A stretch of 64,000 nucleotides of DNA, taken from the NCBI GenBank assembly GCA_963816065.1, contig CAWFJG010000029.1, forward strand, positions 124,001 through 188,000, in the 5' to 3' direction. Below are positions 45,337 through 55,218 of this stretch, in pieces (the stretch's first letter is position 1; every line of letters begins with the position of its first letter). A model generated the notes under the pieces. It worked only from the letters and a program-made list of their open reading frames with translations. It was not told the origin of the DNA and made no database searches. Both the position numbers and the translations under genes were made by a program. This DNA comes from Roseiarcus sp963816065 (GTDB lineage: Bacteria > Pseudomonadota > Alphaproteobacteria > Rhizobiales > Beijerinckiaceae).

Positions 45337-45487
45337 GTATCAGAAGCTTGAAGAATGACGCGGCGGTCCCTGCGACGGGGGAACAAGGACGCTTTTGTCG
45401 TGCAACGGCGGGTGTGAACCGCTAGAATGACGGGAACGGCGAATCGCGGTTTGTCCCGCCTTGCGACCCCACGAAAAGGCTGGTCTA

Positions 45488-47947
45488 TTGAACGACGAAA
45501 TCAGGGAACTCGCCCGGCGCGCCGATAGCGCGAGCGAGTCGTACGGCGCGGATTCGATCAAGGTGCTGAGAGGCCTGGACGCCGTACGCAAGCGTCCGGG
45601 CATGTATATTGGCGACACGGACGATGGCTCCGGCCTGCACCATATGATCTACGAGGTGGTCGACAACGCCGTCGATGAAGCGCTCGCAGGCCACGCGAAG
45701 GTCGTCACGGTGACTCTCAATGCCGATGGTTCGTGCACGGTCACCGACGACGGGCGCGGAATTCCGACGGGCATCCACGAGGAGGAGGGTGTGTCCGCGG
45801 CCGAGGTCATCATGACCCAGTTGCACGCCGGCGGGAAATTCGACCAGAACTCCTACAAGGTCTCCGGCGGTCTCCATGGCGTCGGCGTCTCAGTCGTCAA
45901 CGCGTTGTCGACGAAGCTGGTTTTGCGCGTCTGGCGGGACGGCCTCGAGCATTTTGTCGAGTTCGCTCACGGCGACGTGGTCGCGCCGCTCAAGGTCGTC
46001 GGCCCCGCGCCCGAGGTTGACGGCAGGCAGAAGCGCGGCAGCGAGGTCACCTTCTGGCCATCGTCCGAAACCTTCACCATGGTCGAGTTCGACTACTCGA
46101 CCATAGAGCACCGACTACGCGAGCTTGCCTTCCTGAACTCGGGCGTTCACGTCGTCCTCACGGACGCGCGCGCCGCCGAACCCCGGCGCGAGGAGTTGTT
46201 CTACGAGGGCGGTCTGGAGGCTTTTGTCCGCTATCTCGACCGCGCCAAGACGCCGCTGATCGAAAAGCCCATCCTGATCCGTGGCGAGCGCGACGGCATC
46301 GGGGTCGAAGTCGCGCTGTGGTGGAATGACAGCTACCACGAGAACGTGCTGCCCTTTACAAACAACATCCCTCAGCGTGACGGCGGCACGCACTTGATCG
46401 GCCTGCGCAGCGCTCTGACTCGTCAGGTCGTCGGCTACGCCGAAAGCTCCGGCTTGATGAAGAAGGAGAAGGTCGACCTTTCCGGCGACGACTGCCGCGA
46501 GGGGTTGACCTGCGTTCTCAGTGTCAAGTGCCCCGATCCGAAATTCTCCTCGCAGACCAAGGACAAGCTCGTGTCCTCGGAGGTCCGGCCGGTCGTCGAG
46601 GGGCTGGTCAACGAGCTCCTTCATCAATGGTTCGAGGAGCATCCGGCCGAGGCGCGAGTCATTGTCGGCAAGGTGGTCGAGGCGGCGCAGGCGCGCGAGG
46701 CGGCGCGCAAGGCACGCGAACTCACCCGTCGCAAGGGCGCGCTCGATGTAGCGAGCCTGCCGGGAAAGCTCGCCGATTGCCAGGAGCGCGATCCGGCCAA
46801 GTCCGAAATTTTCATCGTCGAGGGCGACTCGGCCGGCGGCACCGCCAAGCAGGGCCGCAACCGCGAGTACCAAGCGGTATTGCCGTTGCGCGGCAAGATC
46901 CTCAACGTCGAACGGGCGCGCTTCGACAAGATGTTGTCGTCGGAACAGGTTGGAACGCTGATAACCGCGCTCGGCGCCGGCATCGGGCGCGATGACTTCA
47001 ATGTCGAAAAGCTTCGCTACCACAAGATCATCATCATGACCGACGCGGACGTGGACGGCTCGCACATCCGCACGCTCCTCTTGACTTTCTTCTTCCGCCA
47101 GATGCGGCAGGTGATCGAGAACGGCTATCTGTTCATCGCCCAGCCGCCCCTCTTCAAGGTCAAGCGCGGCCAGTCCGAGCAATATCTGAAGGATGAGCGC
47201 GCGCTCGACGACTATCTGATTGAGGCGGGTCTCGAGGCCGCCTCGGTCAGGCTCGCGAGCGGGGAGGTGCGGGTCGGCGCAGATCTTCGCGCTCTGGTCG
47301 AGGAAGCGCGCGCGATGCGGCGGCTGCTGATCGGCCTGCACTCCCGCTACAACCGCGCCGCGGTCGAGCAGGCGGCGCTCGCCGGCGCACTGGGACCGCT
47401 GGCCAACGCCGACGATCCCGAGGGCGTCGCGCGCGCCAGCCTACTCGCCGAGCGGATGAACGCCATCGCCGAGGAAACCGAGCGTGGCTGGTCGGGTCGT
47501 ATCGAGGCGAACGGCTACACCCTCACGCGCGAGGTGCGCGGTGTCCGGCAGGCTGCTATCCTCGACGCTGGCCTCATCGCCTCGGCCGACGCCCGGCGGT
47601 TGGCGGAGCACGCTCGGCCTGTGGCCGAGGCCTTCAGTTCGCCAGCTCTGTTCGTCCGCCGCGGCGAGGAGAGTTTGGTCTCGGGTCCCTCTGGCCTGCT
47701 CGACGCGGTCAACGCGCAAGGCCGCAAGGGGGTTGCGATTCAACGCTACAAGGGCCTCGGGGAAATGAACAAGGACCAGCTCTGGGAAACGACGCTCGAT
47801 CGCGAGGCGCGTTCGCTCCTTCAGGTCAAGATCCGCGAGGTTGACGAGGCCGACGACATTTTCGTTAAGCTCATGGGCGATGTGGTCGAACCCCGACGCG
47901 AATTCATCCAGGAGAACGCGCTGAGCGTGTCGAACCTAGACGTGTGA
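45488..47947 (+). CDS. gyrB: DNA gyrase subunit B
   Basis: A type II topoisomerase ATPase subunit of about 819 residues. N-terminal GHKL domain: YGADSIKVLRGLDAVRKRPG, EVVDNAVDEALAG and GGLHGVGVSVVNAL. Toprim domain: IVEGDSAGGTAKQGRNR and TDADVDGSHIRTL. C-terminal QRYKGLGEMNKDQLW. The length and the DDGSGLHHM and EGDSAGGTAKQ blocks favour GyrB over ParE. The frame extends to 45461; TTG at 45488, with AAAAGG upstream, best fits the family start. The region up to the IS at 48104 has no further gene. Confidence 0.95.
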   Translation: MNDEIRELARRADSASESYGADSIKVLRGLDAVRKRPGMYIGDTDDGSGLHHMIYEVVDNAVDEALAGHAKVVTVTLNADGSCTVTDDGRGIPTGIHEEEGVSAAEVIMTQLHAGGKFDQNSYKVSGGLHGVGVSVVNALSTKLVLRVWRDGLEHFVEFAHGDVVAPLKVVGPAPEVDGRQKRGSEVTFWPSSETFTMVEFDYSTIEHRLRELAFLNSGVHVVLTDARAAEPRREELFYEGGLEAFVRYLDRAKTPLIEKPILIRGERDGIGVEVALWWNDSYHENVLPFTNNIPQRDGGTHLIGLRSALTRQVVGYAESSGLMKKEKVDLSGDDCREGLTCVLSVKCPDPKFSSQTKDKLVSSEVRPVVEGLVNELLHQWFEEHPAEARVIVGKVVEAAQAREAARKARELTRRKGALDVASLPGKLADCQERDPAKSEIFIVEGDSAGGTAKQGRNREYQAVLPLRGKILNVERARFDKMLSSEQVGTLITALGAGIGRDDFNVEKLRYHKIIIMTDADVDGSHIRTLLLTFFFRQMRQVIENGYLFIAQPPLFKVKRGQSEQYLKDERALDDYLIEAGLEAASVRLASGEVRVGADLRALVEEARAMRRLLIGLHSRYNRAAVEQAALAGALGPLANADDPEGVARASLLAERMNAIAEETERGWSGRIEANGYTLTREVRGVRQAAILDAGLIASADARRLAEHARPVAEAFSSPALFVRRGEESLVSGPSGLLDAVNAQGRKGVAIQRYKGLGEMNKDQLWETTLDREARSLLQVKIREVDEADDIFVKLMGDVVEPRREFIQENALSVSNLDV

Positions 47948-48249
47948 ATGGGGTGGTGGCCGACGATGAAGAACATGGTGAGGTCGAACCCGAACGGCTG
48001 CCACGTCAAGGCGCCCCGGGTCGAGATATTTCACCTGGACTAACGCGGCCCGGTTGATCCTCATCGCCCAAGCGGAATCGCCGGCCCGATGGGTGAACGC
48101 TAGCAGCCTGTCGGACTGAGTTATCTGCGATTGAGTTGCGATGTCGTTTTTCGAGTTTGCGGCTTGGATTGATCGCGATCTAAGGCTTGGTGGGTTCGAA
48201 TTGATGCAGTTGGAGCGGCTGTGTATGTCGATTTTCGGCGCGAGGCGGC

Positions 48250-49633
48250 TCAAGCCATTCGATAGGCCGGAGCGAGGGTGAACATCCGCTTCAAATTCCA
48301 GGCCATGGTCACGAGGCTCCACTCGCCGCGCACGTTTTCGAGCCCGCGCAGCGAGAATTGACGGAATCCGAGCGCGGATTTGATGATGCCAAACACTGGC
48401 TCCGGCGTTTGTTTGCGCAGGGCGTAGAGGGCACGCCCGGCGGGCGTCTTCAGCTTGTGGGCCATCGCCTCGACCGGCGTCGGGTCTTTCGGCGCCTCGG
48501 GCGCCTTCTCGAACCGCTCGCTCAGCGGCGGATGATGCGGCTGTCGGCCCATCGCGATCACCGGTTCGACGCCGGCCTTCTCGCAGGCGGCCACGTTGCC
48601 CGCGCTGAAATATCCTGTGTCCGCCAGCAGATGGTCGACCTTGCCCAAGCCCGTGGGCAACGCCTCGATCTTCTCCAGCATCGGTTCGACCTGGTTCTTG
48701 TCGTTGGGCGCCTGGACAACGTCGGTCGCCACCCCCGGGCTCTTCGACCCGGGGGCTGCCCGCCGCCACCGCCGCCTGCGCGTTGTAGCATTGGTCGAAG
48801 CCGCCGCCGGCTGCCGGCATGATGCGCGACTCCTCGTCCGTCAGGCTGACCTGATCGGCCGGTAGCGGCCCTTCAACCGGCGGCGCCGGCGGCTTGCCCC
48901 TGGGTTTCTTGCCCGTCGCGGCGGTCTTGGCCTCGCGCGCCGCCATTTTGGCTTCGTGCTCCGCCTTCTCGCGAGCGTCCCGCTCCTTGGCCCGCGCCTC
49001 GATCGTCGCCCGCGCCTCGGCGATCTTGCGCAGACGCTTCTCGCGCCGCGCCAGTTCGTCGGGGATCGACATCCCGTCGGGAACATCCGACTGGTCCGCC
49101 GCCTCGGCCTTGGCCAGCAAATCGGCGACCTCGGCCTTCAGCTGCTCCTCGAGCCTGCCCGCGTACGCATAGGAAAGCGCGCTGTGCCGGCTCGCGTTGG
49201 CGTGGATCTTCGTGCCGTCCAGTCCGATCGTGCCCATCTTCAGCACGCCCATCTCGCGCGCCAACTGAAGAACCTCGACGAACAGCTTCTCGATCTCCTT
49301 CAAGAACCGCCGCCGAAACGTGGCGATCGTGTCGTGGTCGGGATGATCGTTCGCCGCGATGAACCGGAACGCCACCGAGTCGTAGGTCGCCCGCTCGAGC
49401 TTGCGGCTCGAAAATATCCCCGTCGCATAGCCGTAAACCAACAGGCCCAACAACATCCGGGGATGATACGAAGCCGAACCCGAGCCTCGGTAAGCCCCGC
49501 TCATCCGGCCCAAGTCGAGACCGTCGATCACCTCGACGACGAACCGCGCCAAGTGCCTCTCCGGAAGCCATTCGTCGACCGAGGGAGGCAACAAGAAACC
49601 CGTCTCGCGATCGATCGTCCGAAAATTGCTCAT
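48250..49633 (-). pseudogene. IS1182-family transposase, frame broken by a palindrome
   Basis: From ATG 49633 the frame reads FRTIDRETGFLLPPSVDEWL, the first catalytic aspartate in GLDGTKIHANASRHS, a long charged helical insertion and FDQCYNAQAAVAAG. There it meets a GC palindrome (48732-48755) and shifts. A second frame continues with VATDVVQAPNDKNQ, the second aspartate in LLADTGYFSAGN, and the end NVRGEWSLVTMAWNLKRMF. The DDE transposase is otherwise complete, so the palindrome insertion is the only visible lesion. Confidence 0.88.
48732..48755. repeat. GC-rich palindrome inside the IS1182 transposase
   Basis: CCCCCGGG, 8-base loop, CCCGGGGG. It replaces the few codons expected between the AVAAGS and VATDVV parts of the transposase. 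Confidence 0.8.
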
Positions 49634-49717
49634 CAAACCCGCCCGCCGCCCCGCGCGAATCAACGCCTGATTCTAGCGCAGCCGCAGGCCCAGCGCTAAG
49701 TCCGACAGGCTGCTAGG

Positions 49718-50014
49718 CTAGTCGCTGCGGTCGGCGTCGGCGGATTTACGCTGCGGCTGGCCGCCTGCGGCGCCGCGTCTTCTGAACGACAAGACTGTGC
49801 CGGGCGTCCGACTGCCGGCGGCGATACGCCGTCGTCCCGTGCCTGTCAGCACAAAACGGCCCCAGACCTCGTCCCAACGCACGAGGTTGGCTTGGAGAAC
49901 GTTCTCTCGCAGGAGCATCGTCATCGGATCGTGCACGCTTGGCGGCGCCACGTCCCCATGCGCTTCCACGCGTTTCAAGGCCTCGATCAGTCTCGCTTCT
50001 AGTGCGTCGGTCAT
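49718..50014 (-). CDS. Hypothetical protein
   Basis: Ninety-eight residues, TDALEARLIEALKRVEAHGD at the start, then WDEVWGRFVLTGTGRRRI, ending in a basic tail. The first half is helical. The stop codon is 2 bases from the CTAG of the IS1182 element, so the original C-terminus could have been altered by the insertion. Ribosome-binding site weak; function unknown. Confidence 0.5.
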   Translation of the reverse strand: MTDALEARLIEALKRVEAHGDVAPPSVHDPMTMLLRENVLQANLVRWDEVWGRFVLTGTGRRRIAAGSRTPGTVLSFRRRGAAGGQPQRKSADADRSD

Positions 50015-50176
50015 TTCTCGATACACATGATACGGATGGACGCCTTGCGCAAGCCCTGGCGGTGCCCGGTTGGTCGCACCCGTAACGCCGGCGGACAGGG
50101 AACTCAAGCCGGGGACGACTCATGGACAGCCTGAATTTAGGGACGTCCCCACCGCGAAACGCCAAGTTTCGCATTG

Positions 50177-50647
50177 TCAATTTGCCCCAGGGAAGCACGC
50201 CGCAGCCGTGATGACCTTTCCTGTCGCGAATGGGGCGATCAGCGCAGGAACGACGGACTGGAACGTATAGGCGACCTGCACTTGCGAAAATCCCGACACG
50301 CCGTTGCATGAGCCCGAGGTCGATATCGTGATGTTAGCCGCGGGCACCGTCAGCAGCCACTTCTGCGCCTCGTTCTGGATGAAGGACACAGCTATTGACC
50401 GGCTGTAGGTTCCATTGGGCGAGCAACCGTTCAGGTTCATGCCGATGCATCGCGCCCCCGCGGTCGCCGTCTCCTGGATCGCCTCGATCGTCCACGTGTA
50501 CCGTGCGTACTCGACGACGCCGAACATCAAGGCGAGGAACGGCGCCACCACCAGGGCGAACTCGATCGCCGCCGCGCCCCTCTCGCACGACCGTATCGCG
50601 CCCGGCGCGCGTTGCGTCGACCCCATTCCCTTGTCGGCGGCGCGCAT
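50177..50647 (-). CDS. TadE-like pseudopilin
   Basis: A 156-residue minor pilin-like protein of the Tad system: a basic N-terminus, then AAAIEFALVVAPFLALMFGVVEYARY, the TadE-type membrane segment with the conserved glutamate, and a small C-terminal domain with several cysteines (ARCIGM, NGCSPN, GSCNG, AACFPG). The ATG overlaps the stop of the upstream gene (TGATG), so the genes are coupled. Its role is in assembly or secretion of Flp-type pili. No tadA/B/C, cpaB or rcpA genes are in the window. Confidence 0.85.
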   Translation of the reverse strand: MRAADKGMGSTQRAPGAIRSCERGAAAIEFALVVAPFLALMFGVVEYARYTWTIEAIQETATAGARCIGMNLNGCSPNGTYSRSIAVSFIQNEAQKWLLTVPAANITISTSGSCNGVSGFSQVQVAYTFQSVVPALIAPFATGKVITAAACFPGAN

Positions 50648-51267
50648 CACTTGACCTGCACCACGGACGTGGTCGTAAAGGTTTGCGACGGGATCAGGCT
50701 TTTCGACCCGAAGATGGACGTGAATTGCGTGGACGCCACGATCGTCACGAACTTGCCCGCAATGCCGCCGCCCGAGCAGGTCGAGCCGCAGGTCATGCTC
50801 GACCCCCAACTGCTCACGCCGCCGCCCGACGCCGGAGTCGGGCAATAGCAGAGGTCAGCCGCGCTCGGCGTCCCGCCAGTCGTCAGGGCGCCTGCGGACA
50901 TCGTTGCAGTCGGCCCGTTATTGACAATCGCGGACGCGTCAGCCGAGTTGGCGGAACTGGCGTTGCTGGCGATACTCGCCAGCGTCTGAGCGAGCCCCGG
51001 GCCGGCAGTCGAACTTACGCTCGACGCGTTGATAATTGCGTATTGCTCCGCGACGGACACCGCCGCGTTGAGGGCGAATTTGTCGTAGATGGCTGTGCCG
51101 ATATCGACCGTCCCGAGCAGCAGCAGCACGAGAACCGGAGCTATCAGCGCGAACTCGACAACAGACGTTCCGCTATCTTCCGCAAGTAGCTCGGTCGACA
51201 GGACGATCCTCTGCGGTGGGTCTTGCCCCCGCTTTCGCTTTCCCGACCTGAGGCGAACCGCACACAT
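50647..51267 (-). CDS. TadE/TadF-like pseudopilin
   Basis: About 206 residues with the membrane segment GTSVVEFALIAPVLVLLLLG followed by TVDIGTAIYDKFALNAAVSV, typical of TadE-type proteins, and a Ser/Ala/Gly-rich mature part with a cysteine cluster (LCYCP, MTCGSTCSGG). ATG at 51267 is chosen; the frame is open to 51360, overlapping the end of the upstream TadG-like gene. Second gene of a three-gene Tad unit. Confidence 0.8.
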   Translation of the reverse strand: MCAVRLRSGKRKRGQDPPQRIVLSTELLAEDSGTSVVEFALIAPVLVLLLLGTVDIGTAIYDKFALNAAVSVAEQYAIINASSVSSTAGPGLAQTLASIASNASSANSADASAIVNNGPTATMSAGALTTGGTPSAADLCYCPTPASGGGVSSWGSSMTCGSTCSGGGIAGKFVTIVASTQFTSIFGSKSLIPSQTFTTTSVVQVK

Positions 51268-51301
51268 TGACGTCACGCGCTCCTGCGCATTCGAAACGCC
51301 G

Positions 51302-53263
51302 TTACTGCACCAGCACAGGCGTGCTGCTTGTGCCGGCCCCGGCAACACACTGCGATGCAACTGCCGTGCCCCCGTTCAGCGTGACCTGCGTGCCGACAAT
51401 TTCGAGGCATTGGCCGGCGCCGCTGCCGATGCTTGCGCCCCCGCTCAAGGCCATGGGACCGTTCGGAAAGTAGAGCGCACCGTTGACCGTGGTCGCGGAT
51501 GCCCCCTCGGTCAGCGACATTCCGCCCCTCACCGAGGTCGACAGCGGTCCGACGATCGCGACATTCTGATAGGTTCCCGAAGCCGGTGCCGAAACCGACA
51601 CGTGGTTGAATCCGGCGCCGATGACGAAGACGCTTGTCGAAGGGGCGCTTATGGCCTTTGGCGACGAACCCGTGAGAGCGATCGCAACGTTGGTCCCGGA
51701 CACGCCGACCGAAACGCTGTTGCACGTCACGTCGCCGCCGCTGCTGGCGCCGGCCCAGAAATTCCCGGCGATCGCATAGAGGCCCGACCCGAGCGTCAGC
51801 CCTCCGGCCACCGATACGCTGCCGTTGATGTCGTGGTTTGTCGCGGCCGGGAGGGTGATGCACGCTCCGCCGCTCTGGTACACATCGCCGACCATCTGGA
51901 AAACGGAGCTCGAGCCGGTCGCATCGGCAAGGGTCGTTTTCGACCCGCCGCCGACGTTGAGCGCATAGCCATTGCTGGACGCGCCGATCTTATAGCTGTT
52001 GGTCGATCCGGCGCCGAATGTGATCGTCTCTCCGCCGCTATTGTAGATGCCCGACGTCAGGACGAAAGTGCTTGGTCCGCCGAACGTCAGGGTCGATCCA
52101 TTATGGCAGATTGAGTACTTCCCCGACGAGCACGACGGTCCCTGGCCGATGTTGAACGTCCCCGCGCCAAAGGTGGTCGTCGTCCCGCCGTCCGTCACAA
52201 GCCCACCCGCCAGGTTGAAGGCGCCCGCCGGAAAGCTCAGCGACGAACCTGCGTTCTCGACAGTTCCGGAAAAGTTGTAGGTCGTTGCGGCGCTCCCAAC
52301 GTTTTTGAACACAACGCTCATGCCGCCGGGTACCTTCAGCGACCCGAAATTATACGTCCCGCCCGCCGCACAACTCACGGTCCAGGTCGGTGACGACCAA
52401 CTCGCCGAGCACCCGGTCGGCAAGCTGGGCGCCGGCGTGCTCGACCAGCCGAACGAGGGGTTCGGCCCTCCGTTCGGCGCTGAAGGGATCGTTGGGCCCG
52501 TCAAGGTTTCATTGACGACCGCACGTGCGTTGGCGCCGACTATGGCTGTGTTGCCGGCCAGCGGATCCGAAGTCGAAACCTTCTTCATCGTCCCGGTGAT
52601 GCCGGAACATCCGACCGTCGGCGCCGAGCCATTGTACTGGATGTCCCTCGCCGTCACATATGTGCCGCACGGGACTACGACCGACGCTTGCGAGGCGACC
52701 ACGCAGTTCGGCGCCGAAACGCGAGTCCCGCCAGACAGGGAGACGCCTGCGCCCGAGGCGTTCAGGGCAAGGATGCAGGGCGGCGTACTCGATGGGATTT
52801 CGGCGTAGGAGGTCGAGTGAATTGCAAGGCTACCGCCAAACCCGAGGATCTGCCCGAAGACGATCGGCTCGTCGGTCGCGACCGTGGCTCGAACCGCCTG
52901 GTTCGTGGCGGTCCGCGGCGACGTCACGAGGCTCGCCGTCACCGCGGTCGTCGCGACGCCGTTCAGAACCGCGACGTTCTGCGCGGCGGATTGCATGGTC
53001 GTCTGGCTGTTGCTCGCGGCGTAGGCAAGCGCGCCCGCGTAGGCCGCCTCGTCGGCGACCCGCTGCATTTCATCCCGGACTAGCAGCCCGTGCCCGAACT
53101 CGACGGCAAGGGCGATCACGCCCATCGCGACCGGCAGCGTCACGGCGGCAACGATTGCAATCGCACCCCGCTCGTTCGCAATCCAATTGCTGGAGGACGA
53201 CGTTAGCGGCGCGACGGCCGCTGATCGGCCGCCCGTCAGAAGCTTCGTCAAACACTTCTTCAC
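51302..53263 (-). CDS. TadG-like protein with a long repetitive beta-helix-like region
   Basis: A 653-residue protein. The N-terminal 130 residues are TadG-like: ERGAIAIVAAVTLPVAMGVI and ALAVEFGHGLLVRDEMQRVA, then DEAAYAGALAYA. The rest is Gly/Ser/Thr-rich with many short repeats of the type LTLGSGLYAI, FTFGAGTFNI, ITFGAGSTNSY and SLTEGASATTV, suggesting a right-handed beta-helix, plus regularly placed cysteines. TadG normally interacts with the cell envelope at the pilus base; the long repeat domain is unusual and could be an adhesin-like surface part. GTG at 53263 has GGAG 8 bases upstream; GTG 53275 is the alternative. Confidence 0.82.
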   Translation of the reverse strand: MKKCLTKLLTGGRSAAVAPLTSSSSNWIANERGAIAIVAAVTLPVAMGVIALAVEFGHGLLVRDEMQRVADEAAYAGALAYAASNSQTTMQSAAQNVAVLNGVATTAVTASLVTSPRTATNQAVRATVATDEPIVFGQILGFGGSLAIHSTSYAEIPSSTPPCILALNASGAGVSLSGGTRVSAPNCVVASQASVVVPCGTYVTARDIQYNGSAPTVGCSGITGTMKKVSTSDPLAGNTAIVGANARAVVNETLTGPTIPSAPNGGPNPSFGWSSTPAPSLPTGCSASWSSPTWTVSCAAGGTYNFGSLKVPGGMSVVFKNVGSAATTYNFSGTVENAGSSLSFPAGAFNLAGGLVTDGGTTTTFGAGTFNIGQGPSCSSGKYSICHNGSTLTFGGPSTFVLTSGIYNSGGETITFGAGSTNSYKIGASSNGYALNVGGGSKTTLADATGSSSVFQMVGDVYQSGGACITLPAATNHDINGSVSVAGGLTLGSGLYAIAGNFWAGASSGGDVTCNSVSVGVSGTNVAIALTGSSPKAISAPSTSVFVIGAGFNHVSVSAPASGTYQNVAIVGPLSTSVRGGMSLTEGASATTVNGALYFPNGPMALSGGASIGSGAGQCLEIVGTQVTLNGGTAVASQCVAGAGTSSTPVLVQ

Positions 53264-53275
53264 GGCCCGCTCCAC

Positions 53276-53688
53276 ACTCTTACGCCATCACTAGTAGAGC
53301 ACGCCCATTAATATGCGTTTAACTCGTACTTCGGAAGTTGACAGAGAATTTCTCCGCCGACTTAAGGGAACAATTTGCCTAAAACTGTTCGGGTGACGCC
53401 CAACGATGAAAAAGGCGCAGGTGAAGACGGAACTCGCGCGAGCGCCCACGTCGTTCTGGCAGTCGCCTTGGCTTCGGCGGAGGTCAACCATGAACAGCGG
53501 ATTCGATATACGCGGGCGGCGGGGCTTTTTGTCCGCGTCAGAGATTCCTTCCCGGCGCACCGCTGCCGCCCGCACCGGCGATGATGCTCGCGTTCAGGCT
53601 TTTGATGGCAAGGTCTTCCGAGCGGCAGCAGTCCCCCGGCAGGCGGAATGCCCAATCGAGCGAACGTGATTGCCGGGCGCTGTGTGGA
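53276..53688. other. Gap between Tad genes and the IS4-type element
   Basis: No gene supported; probably contains the promoter of the Tad unit in the AT-richer stretch 53290-53400. Confidence 0.35.
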
Positions 53689-53697
53689 GGTCTGGAG
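53689..53697. repeat. Target-site duplication, left copy
   Basis: GGTCTGGAG, identical to 54982-54990, on the outer side of the IS4-type inverted repeat. Confidence 0.85.
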
Positions 53698-53716
53698 CTC
53701 AAGTATCCCCTCATAT

Positions 53717-54887
53717 TCATGTGATGCCGAACGCCTCGGAGAAGGTTGGATTTTGGCATAGGAGTTCTTGATATCGTTCGATGAGTGGCCGCAGGCGTTG
53801 TTCTGGCATGTTGGGGATGAGGTCGTAGAGCAGGCAGCCTTGGCGGAACAGGGAATGGACGCGGCGCTTGACGGTGCTGGTTCGGAGTTGACGATCCATT
53901 CCGAGGCTCTCGCCGGCTGCGCCCAAAATCGTCAACAGCAGGATGGCGAAGGCGTTCAGGAACAGGAGGCGATCGCGGCGTTGCGGATCGTTGATCCTCA
54001 GCGCGCTCATGCCCATTCCGAAGCGCAGGTCCTTGCTGTCGCGAAAGCTGGGTTCGATGGGCCAGCGTTTGGAATAGAGCTTGATGATCTGAGGGGCGGA
54101 GAGCGAGCCGTCGCTGGCGGCCAGATGCCAAGCCTCCTTCATGCCGGCCGCCTTGACGCACACGACCGCTCCGACCCTGTGGCGGCCGGCGGTGATTTCC
54201 GCGTCGCGCAAGATCCGCGCCCGCCCGCCTTTGCCGACCCAATCGGCGGCGAACCGGGTCTCGCCGTCGGCGGCGCTGACGTGGATGGCGCCGCGAAAGC
54301 GAATGACGTATCGGAAGCCCAGGCTCTCCAGGAATTCGAATAACTTGACGTCGCCGAAGCCGCGATCGGCCAGGATCGTCACGGCCACGCCCTCGGGCAG
54401 GAGCGCCTTCAGGCGGGTTAGGCACAGGTCCTCGAAATCATTGCGCTGGTTCTTCAATTCGTCCTTGTCGACCGTCAGCCAGAGGAGCGGGGTGGCCCTT
54501 CCGTGGCGGGTGATGAGATGCAGCGCGAGCGTGGACTGATTGTCGGCGTCGAAGTCGGTCCAGTCCATCGCCACGGTCCCCGGGCTTTGACCCGGGGATC
54601 TCGCGCCGCTCGCCCACGACCTCGCGAACCCACGAACCGAACAACTCCCAGGGGACCACGCCCGCGTTGCTCAACAACCGATCGACCTGTTTGATCGCGG
54701 ACTTGGCGAACAGTCCACGCGCCTTCGCGAGCGCCTGGCCGATCAACGAAACCGCCAGGCATGCCCCGCTCATCACCCCGAGCGTTCCATTGGCCAAAGA
54801 CAGCACGCGCTTGGCGTGCAAATCGTCGATGAATACGCGGTTCAAGAATTCATGAACGAAATCAAACCGCTCCTTCGGCGCGCGCAT
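53717..54887 (-). pseudogene. IS4-family transposase, frame broken by a palindrome
   Basis: The N-terminal frame (from ATG 54887) reads ERFDFVHEFLNRVFIDDLHA and SNAGVVPWELFGSWVREVV up to ERREI. There a GC palindrome (54577-54598) shifts the frame. The second frame continues AMDWTDFDADNQSTLALHL (first catalytic Asp), TILADRGFGDVKLFEFLE (second Asp) and RWPIEPSFRDSKDLRFGMG (catalytic Glu region). All DDE blocks are otherwise present. Confidence 0.88.
54577..54598. repeat. GC-rich palindrome inside the IS4 transposase
   Basis: TCCCCGGG, 6-base loop, CCCGGGGA. Same element type as at 48732-48755 and 42644-42665; here a net insertion of 19 or 22 bases, so +1 in frame. Confidence 0.8.
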
Positions 54888-54981
54888 CAATCCCCCAGCC
54901 CGCTGATTCCCCATTCAGCCGTGCCAAGAACTCCGAAATTCCGGCGTTCTCGAGTTCCGCAAAAATGAGGGGATTCATGAG

Positions 54982-54990
54982 GGTCTGGAG
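54982..54990. repeat. Target-site duplication, right copy
   Basis: GGTCTGGAG, identical to 53689-53697. Confidence 0.85.
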
Positions 54991-55218
54991 GTCTCAAAGG
55001 CGCAGGCTTCGGCGAAGGCGTCGGGAGAAACTCTCGACTTCTGTACGAATTTCCCCCAGGAATAATCCGAACAAATGAATTCGGTCCTCGAGCGGGCGAC
55101 AGATATGGTCTTACGGTCGCCGACAGGCCATGTCATATTATTGCGCATCTTAATCCTTCCGCTGCGCTTGCCCGCGACATTGAAACGTAGGACTTTGGGG
55201 CGGAGGAGAGCCGGGAAG

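Larger units (their letters stand above)
48104..49712 (-). mobile_element. IS1182-type insertion sequence, CTAG at both ends
   Basis: Inverted repeats CAGCCTGTCGGACT at the left end and AGTCCGACAGGCTG at the right end bound a 1609-bp element. CTAG stands directly outside on both sides (48100-48103 and 49713-49716), consistent with insertion at a CTAG target. The element sits two bases beyond the stop codon of a small minus-strand gene and about 150 bases after gyrB. Confidence 0.88.
53698..54981 (-). mobile_element. IS4-type insertion sequence with 9-bp target duplication
   Basis: Imperfect 20-bp inverted repeats (CTCAAGTATCCCCTCATATT at the left, CTCATGAATCCCCTCATTTT read inward from the right, 17 of 20 identical) bound a 1284-bp element. 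Direct repeats GGTCTGGAG lie immediately outside. The length of the duplication and the single transposase fit the IS4 family. No interrupted gene could be reconstructed from the flanks. Confidence 0.9.

Noticed and set aside
46115..47341. Long minus-strand frame opposite gyrB
   Set aside because: Antisense shadow of a GC-rich gene; composition follows the gyrB codons.
47936..48249. Extension of the IS1182 transposase frame beyond the element end
   Set aside because: It results from the frameshift at the palindrome and runs out through the inverted repeat into flanking DNA; the true C-terminus ends at 48250.
48104..54981. A composite transposon made of the two IS elements carrying the Tad genes
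   Set aside because: The elements belong to different families with different inverted repeats, so they cannot act as matching ends.
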